Source of the DNA: Rhodamnia argentea
Lineage: Eukaryota; Streptophyta; Magnoliopsida; Myrtales; Myrtaceae
Assembly (NCBI RefSeq): GCF_020921035.1
Contig: NC_063156.1
Coordinates: forward strand, 21,376,283-21,440,282
Length of the DNA stretch: 64,000 nucleotides
Direction of reading: 5' to 3'
A program made the translations under genes and the position numbers. The notes beneath the pieces are model-generated. The model was given only the letters and a program-made list of their open reading frames with translations. It had not been told where the DNA came from and did no database searches. Numbering within the stretch: the first letter of the stretch is position 1; each line of letters starts with the position of its first letter. Positions 1 to 12,123 of the stretch are shown here, piece by piece.

Positions 1-3000
1 CGCGCAGAGAAATGAAAAATTTGAAGTGTTTTCATGCGGGCCCTTAAACTGCTGATGCAGATTCATATTTTTTTTGTAGTGAAAGTCAAAGGGGTTTATC
101 GCGACTAGTGATTGAGTGGACGAGTCTCCGTGTGATCATGAAAATGCTTTGCTCTACTTTTTTTTACATTTATTTTTCGCTCCAGTATTTGAGTCTGTTT
201 CATGCTTCCATCACTTTGCATAATGCAGTCCATTTTAGGGGGCGCATTTGGTTGGGAGAAACTCCGTGACGAAAGAAAAAAAAATCGGAAATCGTTTTTG
301 ATAATGGTTGTTTATATATATTGTGATATGTGATCGAAAACGTTTTTCAATGTTTGGATCTCATTTAAAAAATGAGTTTAAAAAAATACAAACTTAATTT
401 TTTTTGTAAAAAAACTTAATTAGTTTAAAAAAATAAAAAAATCTAAAAATTGAAAAAAATACTAAAAATAAAAATACAATCTTAATTAAAATTTGTCATA
501 GAGGTACTAAAATTTGTCAGAAGCTCATCCAGTAGAGAAATGCGTTTAAATATTTTAAATTGAACATGTCCCATAGAGGTACTAAAATTTGTCATGAAAG
601 TGGAATTGAATCCTAAAACTTACAAAAAGGTGTAATCAATTCCTAAAATTTATCAAATTAGTGCAAACAAGTCCTTCTATTAACTTTGAAAAATGATGGA
701 TTTTTTAAATATTTTCTCTTTCCTACATGGTGATGACATGGCTAAAACGATATCGATTTTGTTCAAATTCGATTTTGTAATATAATTTTTATTTAAATTA
801 TATTTTAAAAAAGCAAGATTAACAAAAAAATAAATTATAATACAAATTATATCTAAAATATATTGAAAAATAGCTTAATTTTTTTAAAAAAATAAAAACA
901 AGGGTAAACGCAGAACCGGACAACGAGGGTGGGGCATGGCTAGCGAGGTCGCCGAGCCTTGGCTAGGGGCCAAAGACCCGGCGCGGTGGCGGGCGAGGGT
1001 TGCCACTAGAGGCCAACCCCCCGCCAATGGCTGCCCTTTGCTAGATCGAGAAGAGGGCTGGTAGTCCTCACCCAATCTAGGGGAGGGCCTGCTGTCCCTC
1101 GTCTGCGCTCAGCAACCCACCACCGCCGGCCATTGCCAATGATGGTGGGGCGGCGGCGGCGGCAATGGCTTGTGCAAGTACTGGTCTCCTGGTTCTCTGC
1201 CTCTTTATTTTTTAAGCTTAATTTAAATAAAGTTAGCATGTTAAATGAATTTAATTTTTAGCTTATTTTTAAATTTCAATTTTATTTTATTTTAATTTAT
1301 TTTACAGTGTAGAAGTCCACATTGACTTTTTTTTTTTTAAATGTCGTTTTAGATTAAAAATTCAATTATTAATGCCATGTGGCAGCTTTGGTCAGAATAT
1401 TTCGCCGGATGCACTTAATTGATTAGTTTTTCTTCGATTTGGTACTTAAGGGATCATGTAGAAACTTTTGGCACTAAAATGATCTCCGTACATAGCTTTT
1501 GACACTTATACTATCCTTCTCATGGGAACAAAAATATATACCAAACAACCTTTCTTGCACTTAGAGATTTTCATGGCGTCCAATGAAAAAGCGCATCATC
1601 TCCAACAATCCCAGCCTGATCAAGACACTTGAGATTTCCATTGGCTCTTAAAAGTACCAATGCTCATTTGAATATTGCGAAGACTAAACAGCGCAACGTA
1701 GGATTAGACAAGATTAGCAACATATTTAAGGAGTGTTAATCGTGAAGGGATTCACAGTACCTTCCAAATATGAAGAACTCCTCTTGGGATGTTTAGGGAC
1801 GTGGACGCTCATGATGAGAAAATTTCTCAATATTTGCACCATCTTTGGTAACCACTTATAATTTTCTCTTTCGGTACCTCTAACTAGTTGGTTGTTTCCT
1901 AAAGTGATCGTGCATTATGATTATCATTCAAGTCCTGAGATGTTTTCGCAATACTCCTAAACCTATGGACCTCCGGCCACGTCGGGGAAATAGGTCGCAA
2001 CATTAGAAATTTAAAAACAAGTTTTCCTTACCAAACGACAAAAATATTTTCCAATTAAATGTCAGACTTCATACAAACATCGGAAAATATTTTCATTTTA
2101 TTGAAAAATGACTCCCTGGAAATTATTTTAAGGAAATGCCATATTTTTCCCCCCTAAAAAAAATGGAGACTTAGCCTACATATATCATTTAAAGGACTGA
2201 CAATGAGGTGACTTTCATGTTGATCTATCATATCTCGACCCTTCTATACAGCTACTGGGAAGCACGTCTTTTTTAGTCTTTAAAAGATACGGCCATCATG
2301 AAATGCTGGTTTACGATGTCTCGTAAATGTTATTGCGAGATGTTAAAACGCGACAGATATGTGGAGAAATGCAAAAAAAAAAAAAAAGGAAATTTGGTAA
2401 CAGTCCGGTTGTGGATTAGTGAGTAATGGTGGTGGCATGCATGCATTTAAACTGGCATATTCATATGTGTTCAGTCACAAAATTTAATGCGCCACTCGTC
2501 ATTTTAATCCACGATGAAAAATCTATTCATTTCTTTCCAATCTCAATTACGATATGTAATTGTGTGTGTGGTACTGCTTCGTCAGGAGGAGCGCAGCTAT
2601 CTTTGCTGGGCTACGGGCTGGAGAGATTTGCTTGAAGGCTTGGCCGGACGTTTGCTGGAGCTTCGTCGATGCCGTTGGGTGGCTCGCCAGAGGCCGAGAG
2701 GCTTATGGAGAGAACGGGACAGCTGCTGCCTGAGGCGCGTAATGTGGACAGAGAAACTTGCCGGTGTCGACGGGGTTCACTCGGAACTCGGCCGGACTGT
2801 ACGCACAGCAGCACCGAGTGGCCTGAAGATGTTGAAGAAGGGTGATGGGGAAGACGAGCAAATGAAAAGGAGTATGGTGTTTTCTCCTTGGTCCCCTCCC
2901 CTCTTTGTGTACTTCTATGAAGTCAAATGGCCAGGGTATTACGGGGAAAGGACGTGATCAGCTTTCCTTTCACGGACGATAGATATATTTCATTCCTAGA

Positions 3001-3813
3001 CTCCATCCGCAGCCGGTCCGATTTACATATGCAAAATTTTTGCAAATGCTCCTAATATCTATATACAATTTAAATGAACTTTTTTTGTTATAGACTACTG
3101 TTGATTCCTAATTTTTATGAAATAAATGACTGATTAGGTTGTCAAAATTTTGAGTGTAAACAATAATCTCTTTTTCATATTTTGTATGCACATCATCACT
3201 ATGTGGCGAAATCTAATATATGACATTCTTCGAATGACTTGTGTGATTGAAAATCTCTCTCGTAATATGTCGAAACGTTTGGTTAACGTTTAATTTGGCA
3301 ACCGATCGAACGTGGACCCTTGAGCAATGGCGGTACGGTGCATGTACTCTAACTTTACTCATATTCACACTCGTTTAACACGAAATTCAATTCAAATTTA
3401 CTCATTTCTTTCCGGTATCAATTACGGTCGATGTGTTGTTCTAATATCGGAGATGCAATTGTCGCGCTGTAACAATTTCAAAACTAATTAAGTTTTGGCA
3501 TCAAAATGAGGGGAGGTATTGTCATTTTTACGGTTCATTGACATTGGGTTGGGACAATAGTGTAATTTTATGACATTTTTGTACTTAACTGGGAAACATG
3601 GTGCAAGCCAACAATCAACATGGTGCTGGCAAAAGGTACTTCGGTAAATAAAATTCTATATCGATGACTTCCCCAACTTGCTTAAACAATGTTCTCAACG
3701 AGCTGATGATGCCTGGCTAACCAATAACCATGAGAGTTATCCCAGCTAAGTATACAGGGATCGAAGAAAAACACCTAAAACGCCTCATAGGGAATGATGC
3801 GATCATGAAGTGC
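1..3813. other. AT-rich, repeat-rich intergenic region without a supported gene
   Basis: The stretch is mostly AT-rich low-complexity DNA. A GC-rich island lies at about 905-1200, flanked by A/T-rich arms that carry phrases such as 'cctaaaattt', as in the other GC-island repeats of this window. A second GC-rich patch at about 2580-2960 has a 147-codon plus-strand reading frame (2514-2957). Its composition is Arg/Trp/Cys-rich, I recognise no domain, and a competing frame runs on the other strand, so I do not call it a gene. No RNA gene was recognised. Confidence 0.5.
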
Positions 3814-3948
3814 CTAATAATCCCGCTTGACTAAGTCCTCACCCTCCCTCTCAACAATCGCGTTGCACCAATTAAAAGTCTCAGTGTTGTAAAATATGCC
3901 AATGACCAAGGCCGCACTTGTCTTCTTGATGGTCACACCTTCAGGCAA
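3814..3948 (-). pseudogene. Orphan last exon of a profilin-like gene
   Basis: Profilins bind actin monomers, poly-proline and phosphoinositides in the cytosol. The minus strand shows a splice acceptor (TTTGATTTCAG, just above 3948) followed by 44 codons and a TAG stop at 3814-3816. The peptide starts LPEGVTIKKT, continues ALVIGI, then CNAIVEREGEDLV, and ends KRDY. This matches the profilin C-terminal exon, which has GGVTIKKT, AL.FGIY and CN.VVERLGDYL. The distance from VER to the stop equals that of plant profilins. I could not find the upstream profilin exons (start MSWQ, or the FKPEE segment) in the next kilobase. It is therefore probably a retained or captured gene fragment. The changed C-terminus (KRDY instead of the usual DQGL or EQGL) fits relaxed constraint. 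Confidence 0.55.
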
Positions 3949-4784
3949 CTGAAATCAAATAAGGACAACTAAGTGATGGGAGAGAAGCTATCAATTATTT
4001 ACAAAATGCAAAATTATTTACACCTGTTGCTGCAAGCTCTTTGAGACAAAATAGTTGAGGAAACTAGCTTTCCAGGGCAAGCAAAGAAGAGTTGAAGCCG
4101 ACATTGATGCTAGTATACTTTACGAAGTAAAACCATATAATCACAAGCATAGCCACTAATGTCCAACGCCATTGCTGCCTAACCTATCAAAACAATGCAC
4201 CCAAAAAAGCAACCGCGGTGTCATAAAGACAATTTTTATTTTTTTTCATTTGCTTGACTTGTCATAGAGCCGTTGCTTAATCAATCTGAGACGATCACCG
4301 TTAGGATGGTTTAAGAATTCCATTGCAGAAGTTGGTTATTGAACAAAGAGTGTGTGGAGCATCTAGGCAAGATTCTCGAGAAGAACTAGGAAAATTGGGC
4401 GAGGTTACAGGAGAACCGTCTACAGCATTGGTTAGAGCAACAAAAAGGAACTTAAAAGGGATGCGTAGGGACTAAGGAGAGAGTAAGAGCTAGCTTCAGC
4501 ACTGTGACAAAGGCAGCGAGGCAGTTAGTCAGACAGCAATACAGTCAATCTAGGCGCCGGAAAGCCGAGCATGGGTATTGGGGACTTGGGCACGATTGCT
4601 GGGGTCTTAGGCCTAAGCGCCGAGGACCAGACCATAGGTGCCGAGGCCCCAAGCCCAGCCTTGATGGACCTTAGCCCACTGCTAAGGACCCGTGAACAAG
4701 CCGTAGGGTTGTCTTTGGTCAAATACGGATGTCTGAGTCATATCTTGGAAGACATTTTTGACTTTTTGAAGAGAAAATCATTTA
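3949..4784. other. Intergenic, with a small GC-rich island
   Basis: No gene was recognised. About 4525-4720 is a GC-rich island built of variants of words such as GCGCCGAGG, GGCCTAAG and CTTGATGGACC. It opens an 86-codon frame on plus and a 65-codon frame on minus, neither with a recognisable domain. The island near 6800-6980 uses the same vocabulary, so both are read as repeat DNA. Confidence 0.4.
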
Positions 4785-5310
4785 GGCTGCGTTTGGTCGT
4801 CGGGATTTCTGGTCGGGATAGGATTGGATAGGATAGGATAAGAAATCTAGGGATTTGGCCATATCCTATCCATCATTTGGTGAACTACGGATTTAAAGTC
4901 GGATATTCTCATATCCTATCATATCATGCATTTGGTAGAAAGCGTATATCAATATAAAGGACATAAATGCCCTACGTGATGCTCATGAAATATTCCGATC
5001 TTATTACTATAAAAATAATGTTCTCATACACAAAAAAAAACATGAAAATATACACATTATATTAGATTTTCAAACCTCTTTGCAAAAAAAAAAAAATGAA
5101 AATAGAAACAAATAAAACAAGAAAGTTAGCTTTTATATGATGGATAAGAGAAATCCTATCCGACCTTATCCTACCCCCTCCCCTAGGATTTTTTTATCCG
5201 GGTTATATCCCCTCTATATCCGACATTATACTATCCGGGACACCTACTAAACACGGGATAGGATAAAACATATCCTATCCCGAGTTTTATACGGACGACC
5301 AAACGCAGCC
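4785..5310. mobile_element. Tourist/PIF-Harbinger-like MITE with TTA target duplication
   Basis: The left end GGCTGCGTTTGGTCGTC (4785-4801) is repeated as an exact inverted copy at the right end (5294-5310). Both ends are flanked by TTA (4782-4784 and 5311-5313). Three-base TTA/TAA duplications and a GGCTGCGTTTGG-type end are typical of Tourist-like MITEs mobilised by PIF/Harbinger transposases. The 526-bp interior has no coding capacity. It carries subterminal repeats of the word GGATAGGATA on the left and the inverse TATCCTATCC on the right. Confidence 0.85.
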
Positions 5311-8097
5311 TTACCGAATTTCAACACAGGCTTTTTGTTGACTAGGAAAAGGTTTTCTGTTGACTCGTTTTCTTAAGAGATCCAAACGCCGAAAAATGAG
5401 GAAAATATTTTTTCCGGGGAAAAAAATCGCGAAATAAACTAGTCCCGATGTTTTTTTTCCGTTGACTCATTTTCATATAATTGAAAAGGTACGTAAAATA
5501 TGTCTTTATTATGGAAATTCTATTCGTATGTCTCTCTCCATATCTCCCATCAGTATAATCCACGCTTAGAAAGAACCTTCGTGCTAAAAAAGTTTCACAA
5601 AAAAATCAATACTAGCTATAAGTGAAAAGAGGCTTGGGCATTATTAAGTAGCGTACATAATATTAATCTAAATAATGAACCAGATTCTCATGCCGGCTAA
5701 CGAATTATAATTCCCCACTTCCCAGTCCTTGCACTAATACTAAATTTTGAATGGTCGTGGAAAGATCCAGGTCGGCCTCCAGTATCAAGTGTGGAGAGAG
5801 AATGTGAAGGGATTCGTCTACAAAATCACGGAGATAAATATTTATTCGTACTTTCAAATTGCATTGATATGACTGTAATTTTCTCACCATAATTATTTGG
5901 GGTTACTAGATAAATTACCGAATGCATACGATGACCCGTATAGAATTTGATCAACATGAGAGAATTAACTGAATCAAGGACTTAAAAAAATTCACTAAAT
6001 CTGTCGAGAATTGTAGTTTTTTTTTTCTTTGTATGGAATAGCGGTGAGTATAAATTATGTATGAGACACGTTGCGCTCCGGTCTCATTGAATTCAAAACG
6101 CATGCTAATGACCTCTTCCTCTATGCTCATTTAAGTTGTATTCCGTCATTTTCACGTAGAAGACACTGCTGAAATACAACCAAAAGCACGGGAGAGATCG
6201 GGGTTGAATGTACCATTTAGACTCATCAGACGGATGAATCAGGTTGTCTTTAGGTTGGGTCATAAATGTTCCGTCCAGATATGCCCATTTAACCCATTTA
6301 TGACCATTTATTACAATGCAAATCTCGGAACACGTACTTGATCCTATACATACCCAACCTATAACCTACTGACCCATGTTCCTAAAACGTTTCCCTATGT
6401 AATCTAGTCTAGGAAAGCTCATACCCAATTTGTATTTCCCCTTTTTATAATCAAATCAATTACATCCAACCGATAACAGAGAAATTATCAAATGAAAGAA
6501 GGGTAACCATGATTCGCAAGTGATGAATGCTGTCCAATATGGCATTTCTCTCGTTTGACCAAATCGCTTACAGGCTGCGGCCGGTGACCCTCTCTCGGTT
6601 TTGTCGAGGCCTAGGCCCTTGCCTTTGATCAGCGGGGACACCGGCCCTCGCCGAGGTATGATCACCGATGTCCCAACCCTCCGGCCTAGTTTTTTTCTCT
6701 TTTTGTATTTTTTTTTTTAAGTTTTACACTTTTTTTCTTTTGGAGAAAGAAAAAAAAAAAAAAGAAAATGACAAAAATGTCGCTGACCATTAGGTGAATT
6801 CGACTTTTTTGAAACCGGCATGGCTACTTCAGGCCGACTTGGGATATTGCGGATTGCTGCTGAGTCCTTGGGGATCGGGTACTCATGTCGGGCGCCCGGG
6901 CCTAGGTCCATCAAGACAAGGCTTGGGACCTTGATGTACGTGCCCTCGCCTAGGTCCGCGACGCCTATTCCTAGGTCCTTTTTTCTATTTTTCTTTTATT
7001 TTTTTCTATTTTCCCCCTTTTCCCTCCGTCGGGGCTCGTCGATGGCTGGAGGAGGGAAAAAGGGGAAAAAAGAAAAGTAAAGGAAAAAAAGAGAAATTTT
7101 GAAAAAAAAATTGAAAAGTCTATCAACGTCAGGGCTGATTGTGTCATGTAGGATATAGTTAATGATGACTAGATCGCCACGTTAGCGATCTTTGGTCATA
7201 ATTGGCCGGAGGAATTAAATTGGCAAATTGTTAAAAAGTTTTGGACTAAATTGAAAATTCATCGAAAGTTTTGTGACTAAACTAACATAATTGAAAAATT
7301 GAGAACTATATTCGTAAGTTGCTAAAAGATTTAGGACTAAAATGACGCAATTGAAAAATTCAGAACTGAATTGAATGTTGTACAATAAACTTATTAATGT
7401 TTTAGACAGTTTTCCCTCAAGCTCTTGTGAGCCAATTGACGTGTTTTCCCGTTTGTTGTGTGGTTACTGCACATGGAACCGAAAGTGATTTTCTATTGTT
7501 TGGAGTTCTATTTATATTTTTTGTTATCAGCTTTAATATCAATATATTATACGTTGTGAGTGAACCTCTCGCCATTTTATGCTGAAGGAATATTCATAGC
7601 AATAGCAAATGTGGTGAAGATTATAGAAATCTTCCATGCAAAACTCAAGGCGCTCTACGTTTTGATGTGTTTGCGGTTATCCCAGAGTAATAATAGAGCT
7701 TACTTAGTTTCTTATAATCCACGGATTCAAGATAAAAATCGATAATCGCGATTTGTCGTTATTTAATTTTTTTTTTTCTATAACCTGATTTACCAAGCTT
7801 TCAATGTTCCTTTTGATGATATATATTCTGTTTGCTTTCTCCTAGCTAAGTTACTTATCCATGTTTTAAATCTCTAACTCCGGCCCAAAAATGAAAGGAA
7901 GAAGAAGAAAGAGGAAAAGAATATAATGTCAGGATGAGTGATGAAAATTGAATAATAGCAGGGACATGATCGAAGTGGCATCCTTGATGGGACAGCGCAG
8001 AATTTTGTTCCCTACGGTCTTTTTGGAGGAATCCTCCGAGTGCGGTTGCTTTTGCTTTTATAAAGGTGATGATACCTAATAGAAAAAAAAAAAAAGA
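5311..8097. repeat. Intergenic DNA including a GC-island repeat (about 6560-7410)
   Basis: About 6560-6960 is GC-rich (reiterated words like GGCCTAGGTCC), is followed by pyrimidine-rich then purine-rich tracts, and ends at about 7200-7400. The end carries several degenerate copies of a phrase of the type 'aaaaatttaggactaaattg'. The same design recurs at about 12720-13060, 50690-51335 and, as a fragment, 55720-55850. It looks like a dispersed non-autonomous repeat family. The reading frames inside it (for example 6456-6665 minus and 6820-7080 plus) are low-complexity and are not called. I see no gene between 5311 and 6560 or between 7410 and 8097. Confidence 0.5.
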
Positions 8098-8450
8098 TAT
8101 ATATAGCCTCTGAATTTTGATTTAATATACAATGCGATCTTCGAATTGTTAGTTTGTTTAATGTATCCCTGAATTTTTAGTATATGTTCAATTTAACCTT
8201 TGAACTATATACAATATTCGATGTGGTCCTTGATTTTGAGTTAATGGAAGGACAATATTGAACATTTTCATATAGTTTATGGACTACATTGAACATGTAT
8301 TAAAAGTTCGAGAATCACATTGAACAAATCAAAAGTTCAAGGATCACATTGCACATTTGTTAAAGTCTAGGGATCACATTGAATAAATTAAAAGTTCATG
8401 GACTAAATTGCATATTGGATCAAAGTTCGGAGACTATTTTTGTCGCTATT
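8098..8450. mobile_element. Foldback (long inverted-repeat) MITE-like element, copy 1
   Basis: The two halves are inverted copies. The left side reads TATAGCCTCTGAATTTTGAT onward, and the right end read in reverse gives AATAGTCTCCGAACTTTGAT onward. Each arm contains short tandem variants of a phrase like AAAAGTTCAAGGATCACATT. A short central spacer has the word TAATGGAAGG. A second diverged member with the same arms and centre lies at 26242-26668. There is no coding capacity. The exact ends and any target duplication are uncertain. Confidence 0.6.
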
Positions 8451-9146
8451 CCACCAGATAATGCATTCTAAAGCTACACTTGCATTGCCCAATTGTGACT
8501 GGCGTTCCTCCGATCTAAGTAAGACATCCTTTTTGCACTTACCCCGGTTGTCGTGCTCCGAACACTAGCAAAGTATTGAATTTACGGCATCTCTTGTTCG
8601 TCTTCAGAATTTGGGGGACCACAAAAAGAGCATTCCCGAAATCCGGAACGACCAGAAAAGAATATAGCGGGACCTTTGAATCTCGTTCTCGACTCCAGTC
8701 TTGACAAATTTAGCTGGTTCGCGAGTCGAATCGTGACACGACCCGGCTAATGTGGTATTCTCTGGTGCGACTTATGTTTCATGCAGGTAGCAAGGTCATC
8801 AGTATTTTTCAGGTAGAAGGAAAGAAGGCAAGATCATTCCCTAGTAATTCTCCTCTTGATTCCCCCACAAGGAAGGAATCATCTTTTGGAGCTTTGCCCA
8901 AGTGAATTCAAAAGGGGAGAAGGAGCATCTTCAGCTTTTCCGCAATCTTCTCGCTACTTTACTTTAAAGCGCGCGAATCAGGAATTGAGTCCTTTTCTGT
9001 CCCTTGTCACTGTCTCCATTCATCTCCCCCGTTCAATAGCTTCCCTGAGAACCCAACTTGTTGCTAAGATCTCTGGCGCAGTCCCAGCGGATTACACTTC
9101 GATCCCCGAGATCTACTTCTAGGAACCGTGCGATCGTTTAAGAGTT
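8451..9146. other. Upstream region and likely 5' UTR of the UAS-UBX gene
   Basis: No separate gene was recognised. The sequence becomes less AT-rich from about 8560. The 88-codon frame at 8856-9122 has no recognisable domain and stops 25 bases before the UBX start codon. It is probably part of the 5' leader. I could not fix a TATA box. Confidence 0.35.
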
Positions 9147-10631
9147 ATGTCGTCTTCGGTGAGGGAGAATGCAAGAGCAACAAGAGATGCCACTTACCGG
9201 GGAATAGTCCGCCGGATGGTCAATCTACCTCGGGCCATCGTCGGCGAGTTCTCTAGGGCGATGAATCACAGCATGGATTTGATGCGAATCGGCCACAGAA
9301 GACACCAACATATCCCCATTAACTACTCGCCGCAACATCCACAAGAGCCCGTAACTCCCCAAGATCACGAGTGGGCATTCTTGACAGTCTTCGAACAGCA
9401 ATACGGCTCCATGCACCCCTTCTTCTACGCGTGCCGGTTCGCGGAAGCGCTCAAAATTGCGGAAGCCGATCGGAAATTCTTGTTCCTCTACTTGCACGCG
9501 CCGGATCACCCCCTCACGCCCTCTTTCTGTAGAGAGACTCTGTGCTTGGAGATGGTCGTGCAGTTCCTCGACGCAAATTTCATTAGCTGGGGAGGACTCG
9601 CTGACAGTGGAGAGGGCTTGCAAATGGCCACGGCGTTGCGTCCCCAGAGCTTCCCGTTCTGCGCAGTTATCGCTCCTGCTCCTGGCGATAGCATTGCAGT
9701 ACTACAACAGGTCTCTTAGAACATATTTGTGTTTTTAACTTTCCAAATATTGAGGAACTTTCACTCTTGCTGCTAGTGATCACCATATTCTGGAGCAAAA
9801 TAATCGAAAGTTGTTTTTGTGCTTGATTAACAATGGCTAGATAGAATGTCCGATCTCCCCATCGGAGCTGGTGGACATCCTCCAGAGGACGGTGGAAGAG
9901 CAAGGGTCAGCCTTTGGCGGTGCGAGGGCAAAGCAAGAAGAAAAGATACAAGCCGACCGACGACTGAGAGAAGAACAAGATGCAGCGTATTTTGCTGCTC
10001 TAGAGACAGACAAGGTCTGATCTAATTTACTGAGGAGCTTGCAATAAGAAGTGACCATGAACTGAATCTTTCTTCTCTTTCTGCTTTCTAGGAGAAGGAA
10101 AGAAGGAAGTCTTCAGGAGGAGCAGGACCCAAGGCTCATAAGCTGAAGGAAGTTCCGCGCAAGGAAGATTACGAGAAATTGCAGAAGAGTCCTTCCAATC
10201 AGCAGTACGATAAACAGAAAGAGGCTATGGTCGCGAGCAGACAATTGCAAAACAAGGGAAAAGCTAGTCAAGGAATGGATCAACAGGTGACACAGGTATG
10301 GCTTGACACACTGATATTGCAAAAAGCAAATTGGTACTTCCAGGCTTGAGCTAGAGACACTGAGTCAAAAAAATGACTCCTTCCATGTTTTTTTTCTTTC
10401 CAGATATTGATTCGCTTTCCCAACGGCGATAGAAGAGAACACAGCTTCTTGTGCGCAGACAAGATCCAATCAATCTATAGATATGTCGACTCGTTAGGCC
10501 TCCCGGGCATCGCAAATTACAGACTGGTGTCGAGCTTTCCGAGGAAGACGTACGGTGCCGATCAGATGGGAATGACCCTGAAGGACGCTGGTCTCTATCC
10601 TAGAGCAAGCCTCTTCCTTGAGCCCCTTTAA
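9147..10631 (+). CDS. UAS and UBX domain protein (plant FAF2/PUX10-like Cdc48 adaptor)
   Basis: Four exons join in phase: 9147-9710, 9841-10014, 10092-10295 and 10404-10631, giving 389 residues. Residues about 70-190 form a thioredoxin-like UAS domain (WAFLTVFEQQYG, FFYACRF, FLFLYLHAPDHP, SFCRETLC, VQFLDANFISWGGL). Residues about 200-300 are a charged, probably helical linker (RRLREEQDAAYFAAL). Residues about 315-389 are a UBX domain with LIRFPNGDRREHSF, an SFPRK turn and a C-terminal LFLEPL. In the family, the UBX domain docks on Cdc48/p97, and FAF2-like proteins act in ER-associated or lipid-droplet protein turnover. Unlike Arabidopsis PUX10 as I know it, no N-terminal UBA domain and no long hydrophobic hairpin precede the UAS domain. 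The chosen start is followed by a basic stretch (GIVRRMVNLPRAIVG). Introns are 130, 77 and 108 bp. The SOUL gene follows in the same direction after 476 bp. Confidence 0.9.
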
Positions 10632-11107
10632 AATCCAATCCGCAGTAACATAGCTCAGTCTCTTGTACTGATTGTTTCATGATGGATATGCATAACATTT
10701 GTGGCCCTGCATTGACAAGTGAGCCAGCCCAAGCAGATCTATGAAATGTCATATTTCACATCTGCCGTATATGGACAAGAATCTGAATTAAAAAAGTGAT
10801 CTCACATTAAATACAAAGTCGACAAGAGGTCGATTGTCTCCTAAACTACGTTGTCCGTCACCTTGACAGTTGACAAATTGAGACACGATATTTGATTTGC
10901 CATCAACTCTATCCTACGACACCATTCTTCGTGTCTGGATCCGCAAAAGACAACAATATATTCCGGGAACATCTTGCTCCGGACTCCGATCTTCGTAATC
11001 TCAGACTTGTGTTTTGTCTGATTCGTTATCGTCTTCCTTCATAAACCCACGCCACGATGATCCACGTTCTTCAAGCTCTCCCGCACCAGAACCCACAATC
11101 GCAAACG

Positions 11108-12123
11108 ATGGAGGCACGAAGACTCACTGCGATTGCATGGCTGCTCAGCCTACTCTCCCTCTTCGCAGCCGGGTGCTATGCGATCGAGTCTCCGCAGTAC
11201 ACGATCATCCACACGGAGTCGGACTTCGAGGTGAGGTTGTACGGGAATTCCACGTGGATGTCCGCTCAGGCGAGCGACCTCTCCTTTGAGAGGGCCACTT
11301 TCAACGGCTACCAGAGGTGCCCTTTTCTCCTCTTCCTTGTCGATTTGAAAAGTTACAGTTTTTTTGCTTAATTGTGGAAAATTATTCGAATTGAGATGCT
11401 GGAAACTTCCATTATAGCTCGAGGATTGGCCTTTGATTCTTGATGGTGATTGAATCGCGTTGAATGAACTTCGATAGAGCGTCCATAGTGAAACATTGAT
11501 TCTGTTTCAGTTTTTGTTCGCTGAGGTGTCTTTTCCGGGAATGCAATCAGATGAATCTTTAGTTCTAGAACAAAATAACCTTCGCGGGATGTGACTTTTC
11601 TGCCGACTGTTGTATTATGATCTGTTGCTTCTGGTTATGTTTTCAATTCTAATGTTCCATTTCTTCTTACAGGTTGTTTGAATACACCCAAGGTGCCAAT
11701 TTGAATTGCTCAAGGTTGGCAATGACATTACCTGTCTCGACGAGCATCGTCCCAGGAGCAGGACCCCTCCACTCGTCTGCCTATGTCGTACGTTTCTACT
11801 TGCCCACGAAATTCCAATCGACCCCACCAACCCCTCTTCCCGAGCTGAAGTTAGAACCGTATAACTGGAGCAGCCACTACGTTGCCGTCAGGAAGTTCCC
11901 TGGATTCGCACTGGATGACATCGTCGTCAAAGAAGCGGAAAAGCTCGCCCTCAGCCTAACCAGATCCGCATGGGTAAATGCTACTTCCAAGAGCGACTAT
12001 GCATACTCGATCGCACAGTATAGCACCCCCTTCCAGATCATCGGGCGAGTGAACGAAGTCTGGGTGGATGTCGAAGCAGCTGGGGTGAATGACCACAAGT
12101 CAGGTGATGTAGCTTCATCCTGA
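11108..12123 (+). CDS. SOUL-family haem-binding protein, secreted or vacuolar type
   Basis: Two exons, 11108-11316 and 11673-12123, join within an Arg codon and encode 219 residues. Residues about 1-23 are a signal peptide (basic MEARRL followed by a Leu/Ala-rich core ending near GCYA). The SOUL/HEBP fold follows: IESPQYTIIHTESDFEVRLY, then FERATFNGYQRLFEYTQGAN, MTLPVSTSIVPG, VRFYLPTKFQ and YVAVRKFPGFA. The family binds haem or other tetrapyrroles; plant members with signal peptides have no settled role. An upstream in-frame ATG (11057) exists. I prefer 11108 because it puts the hydrophobic core directly after a short basic N-terminus. The single intron (356 bp) has GT..AG ends. Confidence 0.9.

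Noticed and set aside
2514..2957. 147-codon plus-strand frame in GC-rich DNA
   Set aside because: Arg/Trp/Cys-rich composition, no domain, competing minus-strand frame, and surrounded by repeats. Not supported as a gene.
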